Positions 1 through 7,570 of a stretch of DNA of 38,432 nt are shown here, piece by piece. Made by a program: the position numbers and the translations under genes. The stretch covers positions 1 to 38,432 of the forward strand of contig DATHTK010000041.1 of NCBI GenBank assembly GCA_035463295.1. Direction: 5' to 3'. Every line of letters starts with the position of its first letter. Within the stretch, counting starts at the first letter, position 1. The stretch comes from DATHTK01 sp035463295 (GTDB lineage Bacteria; Actinomycetota; Rubrobacteria; Rubrobacterales; Rubrobacteraceae). The notes below the pieces were generated by a model. The model was not told where the DNA came from and ran no database searches. It worked only from the letters and a program-made list of their open reading frames with translations.

Positions 1-1
1 G

Positions 2-121
2 CATGCAACGGGCAAGGACGGGGTGCGCTTTTTCACGGAGAACAAGGTCGAGATAGTGCGCTATCTCTCGGATTCCGATGCTGGCCCACCGACCAGGTTG
101 GCCGAGGAGGCCGGCGCCTAG
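2..121 (+). CDS. C-terminal end of an unidentified protein (5' truncated by window edge)
   Basis: An open frame enters from the left edge and stops at TAG 119-121, giving 39 visible residues that end in RLAEEAGA. The codon pattern is high-GC and looks coding, but no motif identifies the family. It lies about 100 bp before the sugar isomerase gene on the same strand, so it may belong to the same carbohydrate-related locus. That is only an inference from position. Confidence 0.4.
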   Translation, partial: HATGKDGVRFFTENKVEIVRYLSDSDAGPPTRLAEEAGA

Positions 122-141
122 GAAAGTACGACAAGAGAAGG

Positions 142-178
142 GCGTTCGCGCCGCCGATGGTGTGGAACCAACGAACGC
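142..178. repeat. 7-bp inverted repeat upstream of the sugar isomerase
   Basis: GCGTTCG at 142-148 is the reverse complement of CGAACGC at 172-178, with 23 bases between. It lies in the 100-bp gap before the isomerase gene and could be an operator. It could also be chance in GC-rich DNA. Confidence 0.25.
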
Positions 179-222
179 GGTTGGCACGGTCCCCCGTACG
201 GGAAAGCGGGACGTAGAATAGT

Positions 223-1050
223 GTGAAAGCCGATAAACTCGCCATAAACTCGCAGTGTACTCTCAACCGACACCTCGAAGAGGCCCTGGATGCATATGCC
301 GCTGCCGGGTTTCGCAACGTAGAGCCGCACCTGAACCTCGTCAAGGACTGGCTCGACGACGGACACACGGTGGACGAGACGCGGGAGCTCTTCGAGTCTC
401 GCGGGCTGCGGGTCGTCGCGAGCTCGCAGCTCGAGGTCCTGTGCTTCGGCTCGCCGGATGCGCGCATGCCCAACCTGAGGGCCAACGTCGAGAACGCTCG
501 CCTCATCCGCGAGCTGGGGGCCGACAAGATGATCGTCGGCACCGATGGTCCCGAGCAGAACTCCGTCGGAGCGCTGGACGCGGTAGCCAGCGCGATGTGG
601 AACCTGGCCGAGGCTACCGAGGATGTCGGCGTTGACATCGCCATCGAGTTCAACTGGTCGCCAATTGTCAAGAGCCTCCAGAGCGCGGTGCGAGTGGCAC
701 AGGTAGCGGACCACCCACGGGTGGGCGTCCTCTTCGACACCGCCCACTACCACGTAACGCCCACAAAGCTGAGAGATATAGACGATAGCTCGGTACGCTA
801 CATAAAGCACGTGCACCTCGACGACATGCCCGACACCCCGGCGGATCTCGTACATCGGGACTTCGACCGGGTGCTGCCTGGACAAGGTGTAATTGACCTG
901 CCGGAGATCGTCTCGGCCCTCGAACGTAACGGCTACGAGGGCTATTTCTCCATCGAGATGTTCAGCGCGGAGTTGTGGAAACTACCGGCCAGGGACGCGG
1001 CGCGCAGGTGCTATGAGAGCCTGCTGCCGCTGTGCGAACTGGAAGAATGA
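223..1050 (+). CDS. Sugar phosphate isomerase/epimerase family protein (xylose isomerase-like TIM barrel)
   Basis: The 275-residue protein has the layout of the AP-endonuclease-2/xylose isomerase-like TIM-barrel family. An early GFRNVEPH strand carries an acidic barrel residue. IAIEFNW lies near residue 142, GVLFDTAHYHV near 168-178, and YIKHVHLDDM near 190-199, ending with GYFSIEMF. These Glu, Asp and His residues are the usual divalent-metal ligands of the family. Members isomerise or epimerise keto-sugars, inositol derivatives or hydroxypyruvate; the substrate cannot be told from sequence. The start is GTG 223, and no better start or clear Shine-Dalgarno is visible. It is soluble, without a signal peptide. 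A TAGAAT hexamer at 214-219 could be a -10 element very close to the start. Confidence 0.8.
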   Translation: MKADKLAINSQCTLNRHLEEALDAYAAAGFRNVEPHLNLVKDWLDDGHTVDETRELFESRGLRVVASSQLEVLCFGSPDARMPNLRANVENARLIRELGADKMIVGTDGPEQNSVGALDAVASAMWNLAEATEDVGVDIAIEFNWSPIVKSLQSAVRVAQVADHPRVGVLFDTAHYHVTPTKLRDIDDSSVRYIKHVHLDDMPDTPADLVHRDFDRVLPGQGVIDLPEIVSALERNGYEGYFSIEMFSAELWKLPARDAARRCYESLLPLCELEE

Positions 1051-1176
1051 CTATCTGGACCCGCAGGGGGGCGTTACGCAGACCTCTCTACGATCGTGGG
1101 TCTCGCCGTTGACGAGTGGCAGTCGCTACCTCGGGCTCGCTAGAGAGCTCCGGAAGCAAGGCTGGCGCGGTACAGA

Positions 1177-1206
1177 GAAAGGCCGGACTCTCGTCCAGAG
1201 CCCGGC
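1177..1206 (-). terminator. Rho-independent terminator of the cold-shock gene
   Basis: On the minus strand a stem of about ten pairs (GCCGGGCTCT with GAGAGTCCGGC, one G-T wobble) closes a short loop. It is followed by the pyrimidine-rich run CTTTCTCTG. It lies about 27 bp after the cspA stop codon, the expected place for its terminator. Confidence 0.6.
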
Positions 1207-1232
1207 GCGATCATGTCGGTCTAGCCCGGAGA

Positions 1233-1436
1233 TCAGACCTTGGAGACGTTCTCCGCCTGGAGACCCTTCCTGCCCTGGCTAACCTCGTAGTTCACCTTCT
1301 CGCCGTCTTCGAGCGATCTGAACCCGCCGCCCTCTATGGCAGAGTAGTGGACAAAGAGATCCTCGCCACCGTCATCCGGGGAGATAAAGCCGTAGCCTTT
1401 CTCGTCGCTGAACCACTTCACCGTTCCTTGGGCCAT
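1233..1436 (-). CDS. cspA: Cold-shock protein CspA family
   Basis: A 67-residue single OB-fold cold-shock domain, the usual length. It starts MAQGTVKWFS, with RNP1 KGYGFI at residues 13-18 and RNP2 DLFVH at 26-30. Proteins of this family bind single-stranded RNA and DNA and melt mRNA structure. The ATG at 1434-1436 is chosen because the family begins exactly here and a GAAAGGCGG ribosome site sits just upstream. A longer frame reading from 1478 is untranslated leader. The gene has its own promoter, an 80-nt leader containing a hairpin, and its own terminator, so it is monocistronic. Confidence 0.95.
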   Translation of the reverse strand: MAQGTVKWFSDEKGYGFISPDDGGEDLFVHYSAIEGGGFRSLEDGEKVNYEVSQGRKGLQAENVSKV

Positions 1437-1480
1437 GTGGTGAGCCCGCCTTTCTCTTCCTGGGTTCACCACAAACAAAA

Positions 1481-1503
1481 GCCGCTCTTCTCTCGCGAGC
1501 GGC
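1481..1503 (-). promoter_or_regulatory. Hairpin in the 5' leader of the cold-shock gene
   Basis: GCCGCTC at 1481-1487 pairs with GAGCGGC at 1497-1503 around a 9-base loop. It falls inside the predicted cspA leader, between the promoter and the ribosome site. Long structured leaders are known to control cold-shock mRNAs; a thermosensing role here is an inference. Confidence 0.4.
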
Positions 1504-1525
1504 GCCTCAATCGAAACAAACCCAC

Positions 1526-1553
1526 TTAATATTGCCGCTACAGGCTATCACAA
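1526..1553 (-). promoter_or_regulatory. Predicted sigma-70-type promoter of cspA
   Basis: On the minus strand, TTGTGA (1548-1553) and TATTAA (1526-1531) are spaced by 16 bases. Transcription would start near 1519, giving a leader of about 80 nt. The AT-rich patch stands out in otherwise GC-rich DNA. Confidence 0.5.
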
Positions 1554-1557
1554 AGCG

Positions 1558-1591
1558 CGAGGGGCGGTCCCCGCTGGTGCTACGCCCCTCG
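1558..1591. repeat. Inverted repeat between cspA promoter and SRP RNA
   Basis: CGAGGGGCG at 1558-1566 is perfectly complementary to CGCCCCTCG at 1583-1591, with a 16-base loop. It lies immediately upstream of the cspA -35 element. It has no T-run on either side, so it may be a protein site or the end of a transcript rather than a classical terminator. Confidence 0.45.
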
Positions 1592-1616
1592 TGGACTTCG
1601 ACGAGCGCCCCCTCAA

Positions 1617-1649
1617 GGCAGAGGACCCGCCATGCCCCCGGCCTCTGCC
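1617..1649 (+). repeat. Second inverted repeat just before the SRP RNA promoter
   Basis: GGCAGAGG at 1617-1624 pairs with CCTCTGCC at 1642-1649 around a 17-base loop. The pyrimidine-rich CGCTTCTTGTC follows. It could act as a weak terminator insulating the SRP RNA gene. Confidence 0.4.
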
Positions 1650-1655
1650 CGCTTC

Positions 1656-1683
1656 TTGTCGGGATGGCGGGCTCTGGTAAACT
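1656..1683 (+). promoter_or_regulatory. Predicted promoter of the SRP RNA
   Basis: TTGTCG (1656-1661) and TAAACT (1678-1683) have a 16-base spacer. The predicted transcript start falls at about 1690, exactly where helix 1 of the SRP RNA begins. Confidence 0.5.
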
Positions 1684-1689
1684 TACTCT

Positions 1690-1961
1690 GCCGCGCTAAG
1701 CGGGGAGCTGGCGATGCCCTGTACCTGCGATCGCCTAGCAGGGCCTAGACCCCCGCCCGAGGCGGCCCGGGTTCGGATGAAACCGGTGACTGCGGCGTCG
1801 ATGGTCCGGTCCCGGGCAATGGGACCCCGTGAACCGTGTCAGGGCCGGGAGGCAGCAGCACTAAGCGGGTAACCTCATGTGCTAGCGGGGCGGCCGGACC
1901 GGAGCTGGCGGCCGGGAGTTCGCCGGGTTCGGGTCCGTCGACGGCGGGGTGCGCGGCATTT
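1690..1961 (+). ncRNA. ffs: Signal recognition particle RNA, large bacterial type (with Alu domain)
   Basis: This RNA is the scaffold of the signal recognition particle and binds Ffh in co-translational membrane targeting. The conserved tip is at about 1838-1870: GTCAGG, then GCC-GGGA-GGC (a GNRA-type tetraloop), then AGCAGCAC and TAAGCG. Before it lies the typical stem GTCCC-GGGCAAT-GGGAC followed by CCGTGAACC. The 5' part (GGGGAGCTGGCGATGCCCTGTA) matches the Alu-domain start of Bacillus-type scRNA. GCCGCGC at 1690-1696 is perfectly complementary to GCGCGGC at 1951-1957, which closes the molecule (helix 1). An ATTTTTG tract at 1958-1964 ends it. The place directly upstream of dnaX is the conserved Gram-positive order. 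Confidence 0.93.
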
Positions 1962-2039
1962 TTGCTATAGGCTGGCCGGTCTCGCTTAGCGGGGCTCGTC
2001 CCGAGCCTTTCACCGGTCGTGAACACGAGGGTCCTCCGA

Positions 2040-2045
2040 TATACT
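2040..2045 (+). promoter_or_regulatory. Candidate -10 element for dnaX
   Basis: TATACT lies 35 bp before the dnaX ATG in an otherwise GC-rich gap. No convincing -35 hexamer is seen 16-18 bp upstream, so this is a weak call. dnaX could also be reached by read-through from the SRP RNA. Confidence 0.35.
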
Positions 2046-2080
2046 GGTCCCGTGAGCTATTCGACGGCAGCCTCCTCCAG

Positions 2081-3940
2081 ATGAAGCACACGTCGCTCTA
2101 CCGCAGGTGGCGGCCTCGGCGTTTCGGTGAGATCGTCGGCCAGGAGCCGATCGTGACCACTCTCAAGAGGGCGATAGAGACCGATCGTGTCGCTCACGCC
2201 TACCTCTTCTCGGGTCCTCGGGGGACGGGGAAGACGAGCACCGCGAAGGTGCTGGCCATGGGGCTGAACTGCGAGAAGGGTCCGACGCCCGAGCCCGACG
2301 GCACGTGCGACAGTTGCCGCACCATCACGAACAACTCCTCGCTCGACGTCGTCGAGATGGACGCCGCCTCGAACCGGGGAATAGACGAGATCCGAGACCT
2401 CAGGGACCGCGTGAACCTCGCCCCCGTAGCCGGCCGGAGGAAGGTCTACATCATCGACGAGGTCCACATGCTGACCCCCGAGGCTTTCAACGCCCTCCTG
2501 AAGATGCTCGAGGAGCCGCCGGAGCATGTGATCTTCGTCCTGGCAACGACCGAGAAGCACAGGGTTCTCCCCACCATTATCAGCCGCTGCCAGAGCTTCG
2601 ACTTCCGACGCCCCGGCGTCGGTACCCTGACCGAGAAGCTCGCCGAGATAGCAGAGGCCGAGGGCATCGAGGTCGAGCCCGCCGCGCTCACCGCGATCGC
2701 ACGCGGCGGCGGAGGCTCTTTTCGCGACGCCGAAGGGCTTCTCGATCAGCTCTCCTCGTTCGCCGAAGGACGCATAACCGCCTCGATGGTGCGCGAGCTG
2801 CTCGGGAGCGTCGGTCCCGAGGCGCTCCTCGAGACGACCGCCGCCCTGCACGAACGACGCGCCGCCGATGCCCTGCGCGTCGTCGACCGTCTGTCGAACG
2901 AGGGGAAGGACCTCGGCCAGTTCACGTCCGAACTACTGGCCCACCTGAGGGTCCTGATGCTGCTCCCTCACGCCCCCCAGATCGCCCTCTCCGACGTCGG
3001 TACCGACGAGCGCGTCTCGCTCGAGGAGCAGGCACACAACGTCCCTACCGCCGAGGTCGTGCGGATCATAGACGCTCTGGGCGACACCCGCGGCCGCATA
3101 AAGCGCGGCGGCGATCCTAAGCTCGAGCTCGAGCTCTCCTTCCTCAAACTCACCCGCGACTACACGGAACCGTCCGTAGGTGCACTACTCAATCGCCTTG
3201 AAGCCCTCGAACTCGCCGTGGAAAACGCTTCCTTTGCAGCAGATTTCGCGCCTGACCAGACGCAAGATGAGTCTGAGGGTAATTCTAAGCTTCATAGTGA
3301 ACCTGAAGTAGAGGTAGATGTCGCAGCTGGAAGTGAGGTCGAGGCGCCGCCGGGGGTGGCAGATGAGACGCGCGACGATGCGACGAGCGTTGCGGGCATT
3401 TCCTCGAGTTGGAGACGGTTTATAGAAGAGTTGAAGCGGAGCCGTCAGGCTCTGACGGCGACCGTCTTTCAGGAAGGCCATCCTGTGCGCTTCGATGGCG
3501 ATCTCCTGGAGATAGAGTTCCCGGCGGACGCGGCCTTCCACGCCAGGGAGGCAAGGAAAGCCCGGCACGGTGACGCCCTGAAGAACGTGCTGGAGGAGCA
3601 CCTCGGCACGAGGCCTCGCCTGGAGTTCAGGGTGGCTGGCTCGGGCGGTGGAGCCGTCGAAGAGACCTGGCGCGGCCCCTCGTCTGTCGGTAGCACGGGG
3701 TCCTCTGGCCCGCAGCTCGCTGCGCGTGACGCCGAAACCATCCCGTCTGCTCCGCCCGAGAGTCCGGGGACGAGGGAGCCTGAGCGGGATGCCGATGATC
3801 CGGGAGGGGTCTCTGCCGCCTCGGGGGGGGCGGCGGACGAAAAGCTGGAGGCGTCGGGGGGCGACGATGTGATCCGCGACCAGCGCGAGGTCTTCGAGAG
3901 GGCGCGGCTGGAGTTCGGTTCGGACGGCGGCGGGCGATAG
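2081..3940 (+). CDS. dnaX: DNA polymerase III subunit gamma/tau
   Basis: 619 residues. DnaX is the AAA+ motor of the clamp loader and, as tau, links it to the polymerase. Walker A is GPRGTGKT (45-52), Walker B IIDEVH (124-129), sensor 1 LATTE (154-158) and the SRC arginine-finger motif 168-170. The zinc module reads C64, D73, C76, C79: the second ligand is Asp instead of the usual Cys. The AAA+ core and collar reach about residue 370. An acidic linker with noticeably lower GC follows (about 3190-3360), then a C-terminal tau-like domain and a Gly/Ala/Asp-rich tail. ATG 2081 is chosen because MKHTSLYRRWRP matches the family start; an upstream in-frame extension would overlap the SRP RNA. The Shine-Dalgarno is weak. 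No A-rich slippery site for a short gamma form was seen. Confidence 0.95.
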   Translation: MKHTSLYRRWRPRRFGEIVGQEPIVTTLKRAIETDRVAHAYLFSGPRGTGKTSTAKVLAMGLNCEKGPTPEPDGTCDSCRTITNNSSLDVVEMDAASNRGIDEIRDLRDRVNLAPVAGRRKVYIIDEVHMLTPEAFNALLKMLEEPPEHVIFVLATTEKHRVLPTIISRCQSFDFRRPGVGTLTEKLAEIAEAEGIEVEPAALTAIARGGGGSFRDAEGLLDQLSSFAEGRITASMVRELLGSVGPEALLETTAALHERRAADALRVVDRLSNEGKDLGQFTSELLAHLRVLMLLPHAPQIALSDVGTDERVSLEEQAHNVPTAEVVRIIDALGDTRGRIKRGGDPKLELELSFLKLTRDYTEPSVGALLNRLEALELAVENASFAADFAPDQTQDESEGNSKLHSEPEVEVDVAAGSEVEAPPGVADETRDDATSVAGISSSWRRFIEELKRSRQALTATVFQEGHPVRFDGDLLEIEFPADAAFHAREARKARHGDALKNVLEEHLGTRPRLEFRVAGSGGGAVEETWRGPSSVGSTGSSGPQLAARDAETIPSAPPESPGTREPERDADDPGGVSAASGGAADEKLEASGGDDVIRDQREVFERARLEFGSDGGGR

Positions 3941-4029
3941 CCCCGAAGACCTCACGTCCGTACCCGACCGAGTTATAGCGGTTGTGATGCTCCTCGTTTG
4001 GGTGCGTCGGGCCCCATGGGGGTTCCGGT

Positions 4030-4230
4030 ACGGACCGAGTCTCACCACCTCGCAGTCTACGAGGAGATCCGCCCCGTCGGTGTAGGCGAGGTCGTTGCCG
4101 GGGCCGCGATCGACGACATCCATGACTGGAGGAGCGTTGTATGCGTCCAGGAGGTCGTCTCCGGCACCGCCGAAGAGTAGGCCGGTACTGGTGTCGAAAG
4201 GCGGTCCTTCACTCGCGTTGTCGTCGCCCC
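4030..4230 (-). pseudogene. Remnant of an RTX/hemolysin-type calcium-binding repeat protein
   Basis: Reading the minus strand from about 4200 to 4040 gives GLLFGGAGDDLLDAY, then DVVDRGPGNDLAYTDGAD, then LLVDCEVVR. GGAGDDLLD and GPGNDLAYT are glycine/aspartate nonapeptide repeats of the RTX calcium-binding type. The VDCEVVR ending resembles the usual C-terminus of short actinobacterial members. No good start or ribosome site is present: the frame has stops just upstream (about 4310), and downstream it runs into antisense dnaX without a natural stop. I read this as a decayed tail of a secreted calcium-binding protein. The rest of the 3941-4349 gap holds nothing else I can support. Confidence 0.5.
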
Positions 4231-4349
4231 CGGCTCCTCGCCTGGGAGGAATAGAACTTCCTCGAGGACACCGAGCGAAAAGCAGGGGCGAAACGGGATA
4301 GATCGTTTAGACTTACATAGCTGGTAGACCTCGAACCGGGAGTGGTGCG

Positions 4350-4682
4350 TTGGGAAAACGCAGGAACGTCAACAAGATGATGCAGCAGGTCCAGCAGATG
4401 CAGCAGCAGATGCAGCAGGCCCAGGAGGAGCTTGCCAGAGAGACCGTTACGGCGAGCGCGGGCGGCGGGGCCGTCAAGGCGACGATGACCGGCGGTCTCG
4501 AGCTCGTCTCGGTCGAGATAGACCCGGAGGTCGTCGACCCCGAGGACGTCGAGATGCTGCAGGACATGGTGCTGGCGGCGGTCAACGAGGCGCTGGGAAG
4601 CGCTCAGGAGCTCGCCAACAACAAGCTCGGTGGCATCACCGGGGGGCTCGGGGACCTGGGCTTGAACCTCCCGGGGATGTAG
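4350..4682 (+). CDS. ybaB: YbaB/EbfC family nucleoid-associated protein
   Basis: 110 residues, the normal length. YbaB/EbfC proteins are small dimeric DNA-binding proteins that coat the nucleoid. The N-terminal helix is a Gln/Met-rich repeat (NKMMQQVQQMQQQMQQAQEE), followed by the family core VTASAGGGAVKATMTG and the VEIDPEVVDPEDVEMLQDMV helix with conserved NEAL. The start is TTG 4350 with a CGGGAG ribosome site a few bases before it. The order dnaX-ybaB-recR is conserved in many bacteria. Confidence 0.93.
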   Translation: MGKRRNVNKMMQQVQQMQQQMQQAQEELARETVTASAGGGAVKATMTGGLELVSVEIDPEVVDPEDVEMLQDMVLAAVNEALGSAQELANNKLGGITGGLGDLGLNLPGM

Positions 4683-4689
4683 GGGTTCG

Positions 4690-5289
4690 TTGGCGAGTTA
4701 CGCGAGGCCGGTAGAGCGGCTCATCACGGAGCTCTCCAAGCTGCCCTCCATCGGGCCCAGGAGCGCGCAGCGGATCGCCTTCCACGTCATCCGGGGAAAA
4801 CAGGAGGACGCGCTCGGGCTCGCCGAGGCCCTGAGGGAGGTCAAGGAGAAGATCAAACCCTGTAGGCGGTGCTTCAATCTGGCCGAGGCGGAGGAGTGCG
4901 AGATCTGCCGCGACCCCCGGCGCGACGGGAACGCCATCTGCGTGGTCGAGGATCCCTACGATATCGGCCCGATAGAGCGAACCGGCGAGTACCGGGGCCT
5001 CTACCACGTCCTCGGCGGCGCCCTCTCGCCGCTGGACGGCGTGGAGCCCGAGGATCTGCGCATCGCCGAGCTCCTGGAGCGGATAAAGCGCGAGGGGACC
5101 GAGGAGCTCGTGATCGCCACGAACCCCAACACCACTGGTGAGGCGACGGCGCTCTTTATCGCCGGGGAGGTGAAGGGGCTACCGGTGAGGGTCACGGCGC
5201 TCGCCAGCGGCCTCCCGGTCGGCGGCGACCTGGAGTACGCCGACGAGGTCACTCTAGGCAGGGCCTTCGCCGGTCGGCGTGAGCTCTAG
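4690..5289 (+). CDS. recR: Recombination mediator protein RecR
   Basis: 199 residues, full length. RecR works with RecO (and RecF) to load RecA on gapped DNA. The N-terminal helix-hairpin-helix reads KLPSIGPRSAQRIAFH. A C4 zinc finger uses C58, C61, C70 and C73, followed by a TOPRIM domain beginning ICVVEDPYDI and the Walker-like GLPVRVTALASGLPVGGDLEYADEVTL segment. The start is TTG 4690, eight bases after the ybaB stop. The end overlaps the helicase gene by 11 bp, so both are likely co-translated. Confidence 0.96.
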   Translation: MASYARPVERLITELSKLPSIGPRSAQRIAFHVIRGKQEDALGLAEALREVKEKIKPCRRCFNLAEAEECEICRDPRRDGNAICVVEDPYDIGPIERTGEYRGLYHVLGGALSPLDGVEPEDLRIAELLERIKREGTEELVIATNPNTTGEATALFIAGEVKGLPVRVTALASGLPVGGDLEYADEVTLGRAFAGRREL

Positions 5290-7570
5290 CGCCGGGGCGC
5301 GCATCTCCTCGCCGCTCGGCGGCATGAGCCGACGCGCGGTCGACTCCCTAGGGAAGACCGTCGCGAGCATTCCGCCGCGCCCCGCGAGCCTCGTCGAGCT
5401 GCCCGAGCTGCACCCGGAGCTCTCGGTGGCGCTCGCGGGGATAGGGGTAGGGCACCTCTATTCTCATCAGCTGGAGGCCTACGAGAGGTTGCGCGGGGGG
5501 GAGAACGTGGTCGTCGCGACCGCGACGGCGAGCGGGAAGTCGCTCTGCTACAAGATCCCGGCCTTCCAGAATGCTCTGGAGCGACGCAAGAGCCGGGCGC
5601 TCTTTCTGTACCCGACGAAGGCGCTGGCCCAGGACCAGCTCGGCAAGATAAGAGCCTTTGGCCTGCGCGGCGTCCACCCGGCGACCTACGACGGCGACAC
5701 TCCGCAGGCGCTCCGGGCCGAGGTCCGGCGCAAGGCGAGCGTCGTGCTGACCAACCCGGACATGCTCAACGTAGGGGTGTTGCCGAACCACGAGATCTGG
5801 GCGGACTTCCTGCGGAACCTGGAGCTCGTCGCGGTAGACGAGGCGCACGTCCTGCGGGGCGTCTTCGGCTCGCACGTGGCGGCGGTCCTGAGAAGGCTCC
5901 GCCGGGTGGCGGAGCTGCACGGCGGTGATCTCCGGTTCGTCCTCACGAGCGCGACCATAGCCAACCCGCAGGAGCTCGCGGAGAGCCTGAGTGGGCTCCC
6001 GTTCACGCTCGTGGACGAGGACGGGGCCTCGTCGGGCGAGCGGCGGGTGGTCTTCAGGAATCCGCCGCTCCTGGACAAGGAGAAGGGGGAGCGGCGGAGC
6101 CTGCTCACCGAGGGTGCGCTCGTCTTCTCTAACCTCATCTCCCAGGGCGTGCGGACCATCGCTTTCGCGAGGACCCGAAAGGCCGCGGAGCTCATCTATC
6201 GCTACGCCGCCGACCGGGTCGGGGTGGAGCTCGCTCGGTGCATATCGCCGTATCGGGCGGGCTACACCGCCAAAGAGAGGCGTGAGATCGAGAGCCGCCT
6301 CTTCCACGGCGACCTCCTCGGCGTCGTCTCGACCAACGCCCTCGAGCTCGGGGTCGACGTGGGGGCTCTGGACGCCGTCGTCTGCTGTGGCTACCCGGGG
6401 AGCATCGCCTCGATCTGGCAGCAGTGGGGCCGCGCCGGGCGAGGGAACGACCCGGCTCTGGCCGTCTACATCGCAGGTCGCGACGCCCTCGACCAGTACC
6501 TCTTCGAGAACCCGAAGAGGGTTCTGGGGCGGAGGGTGGAGGCCGCACGCGTCACGCTCGAAAACCCGTACATCCTCGGGCCGCACCTGCTCGCCGCCGC
6601 CCACGAAGCCCCGCTCGCCGCCGCCGACGAGGCCTTTTTCGGGCCGGCGTACAGGCAGGTAGCCAGGAGGATGATGAGCGCCGGCGTCCTGGCGTCCAGC
6701 GGCGAGCGGCTCGTCTATACGGGCGGGGACAACCCCGCGCGCAAGGTCTCGCTGCGCTCCGCTTCGTCGGAGACCGTTTTGATCGCGGACGAAGAGGGAG
6801 AGTTGGTCGGGACCGCCGAGGCCTCCCGCGCCCCGAGCGAGCTCCACCCCGGCGCGACCTACCTCCACCGCGGCGCCGCCTACGAGGTCGAGGAACTGGA
6901 TCTGGTGGCTCACCGCGCCGTCGCCCGCCGCGTCCCGAATCGCTTCTACACCAGGCCGCGGGTGGAGACGGACGTGGAGATCCTGGAAGAGGTAGAGGTG
7001 CGGTCCCTCGCGAACGGGGCGGCGCTCCACTGGGGGCGGGTGCGGACCACGGACGCCGTCACGTTCTACAAGAAGGTGAGGGTCGCCGACGACCGGGAGG
7101 TCGGGGTCTTCCCGCTCGACCTGCCGGATGTGATCCTCGAGACGCAGGCGCTCTGGGTGACGTTGCCGCCGGTCCCGCGCGGTGCCCGGCCGAGCTTCGA
7201 GAGCTTCGGGGGCGCGTTGCACGCCGGGGAGCACGGCATGATCGGGCTCCTGCCCCTCTTCGCGATGTGCGACCGGGCGGACATCGGTGGGCTCTCCACC
7301 CCGATCCACCGCCAGACCACGCTGCCCACGATCTTCGTCTACGACGGCTACCCCGGCGGCGTGGGCATCTCGCATCGCGGCTACGAGGCCTTCTCATCCC
7401 TCGCCCGCGACACTCTGGGCGTGATCACGCGCTGCCCGTGCGAGCGGGGTTGCCCGGCGTGCATCCAGTCCCCCAAGTGCGGCAACTGGAACGAGCCGCT
7501 GAGCAAGGACGGGGCCACAGCCCTCCTGCGCTTCCTGCTCGGTCAGGTAGATCGCTACCCGACCCTGTGA
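5279..7570 (+). CDS. DEAH-box helicase of the MrfA/YprA (Hrq1-like, DUF1998) family
   Basis: 763 residues. Family members are superfamily 2 3'-5' DNA helicases; Bacillus MrfA takes part in mitomycin C damage repair. Motifs: Q-like YSHQLEAYERL, Walker A ATASGKS (82-88), motif Ia LYPTKALAQDQ, DEAH at 187-190, and SATI. Domain 2 carries TNALELGVDVGALDAVV and QQWGRAGRG (motif VI). The C-terminal domain ends in the zinc-binding cluster C719, C721, C725, C728 and C734, the MZB/DUF1998 signature. GTG 5279 overlaps recR. The first 30 or so residues are poorly conserved in style, so a start at M16 is possible. Confidence 0.9.
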   Translation: MSSSAGARISSPLGGMSRRAVDSLGKTVASIPPRPASLVELPELHPELSVALAGIGVGHLYSHQLEAYERLRGGENVVVATATASGKSLCYKIPAFQNALERRKSRALFLYPTKALAQDQLGKIRAFGLRGVHPATYDGDTPQALRAEVRRKASVVLTNPDMLNVGVLPNHEIWADFLRNLELVAVDEAHVLRGVFGSHVAAVLRRLRRVAELHGGDLRFVLTSATIANPQELAESLSGLPFTLVDEDGASSGERRVVFRNPPLLDKEKGERRSLLTEGALVFSNLISQGVRTIAFARTRKAAELIYRYAADRVGVELARCISPYRAGYTAKERREIESRLFHGDLLGVVSTNALELGVDVGALDAVVCCGYPGSIASIWQQWGRAGRGNDPALAVYIAGRDALDQYLFENPKRVLGRRVEAARVTLENPYILGPHLLAAAHEAPLAAADEAFFGPAYRQVARRMMSAGVLASSGERLVYTGGDNPARKVSLRSASSETVLIADEEGELVGTAEASRAPSELHPGATYLHRGAAYEVEELDLVAHRAVARRVPNRFYTRPRVETDVEILEEVEVRSLANGAALHWGRVRTTDAVTFYKKVRVADDREVGVFPLDLPDVILETQALWVTLPPVPRGARPSFESFGGALHAGEHGMIGLLPLFAMCDRADIGGLSTPIHRQTTLPTIFVYDGYPGGVGISHRGYEAFSSLARDTLGVITRCPCERGCPACIQSPKCGNWNEPLSKDGATALLRFLLGQVDRYPTL

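Noticed and set aside
1949..2080. In-frame N-terminal extension of dnaX of 44 residues
   Set aside because: It would overlap the end of the SRP RNA and its T-tract, and the family begins at MKHTSLYRRWRP.
5348..7375. Long antisense open frame (675 codons) opposite the helicase gene
   Set aside because: It is a shadow of the high-GC codon pattern: Arg/Val/Glu-rich, no family motif, no start signal. The sense frame has all helicase motifs.
6424..7566. Upstream extension of the LOG-like gene into the helicase gene
   Set aside because: The extension is Arg/Pro-rich out-of-frame helicase DNA; the LOG fold starts at GTG 7567 with a 4-bp coupling overlap.
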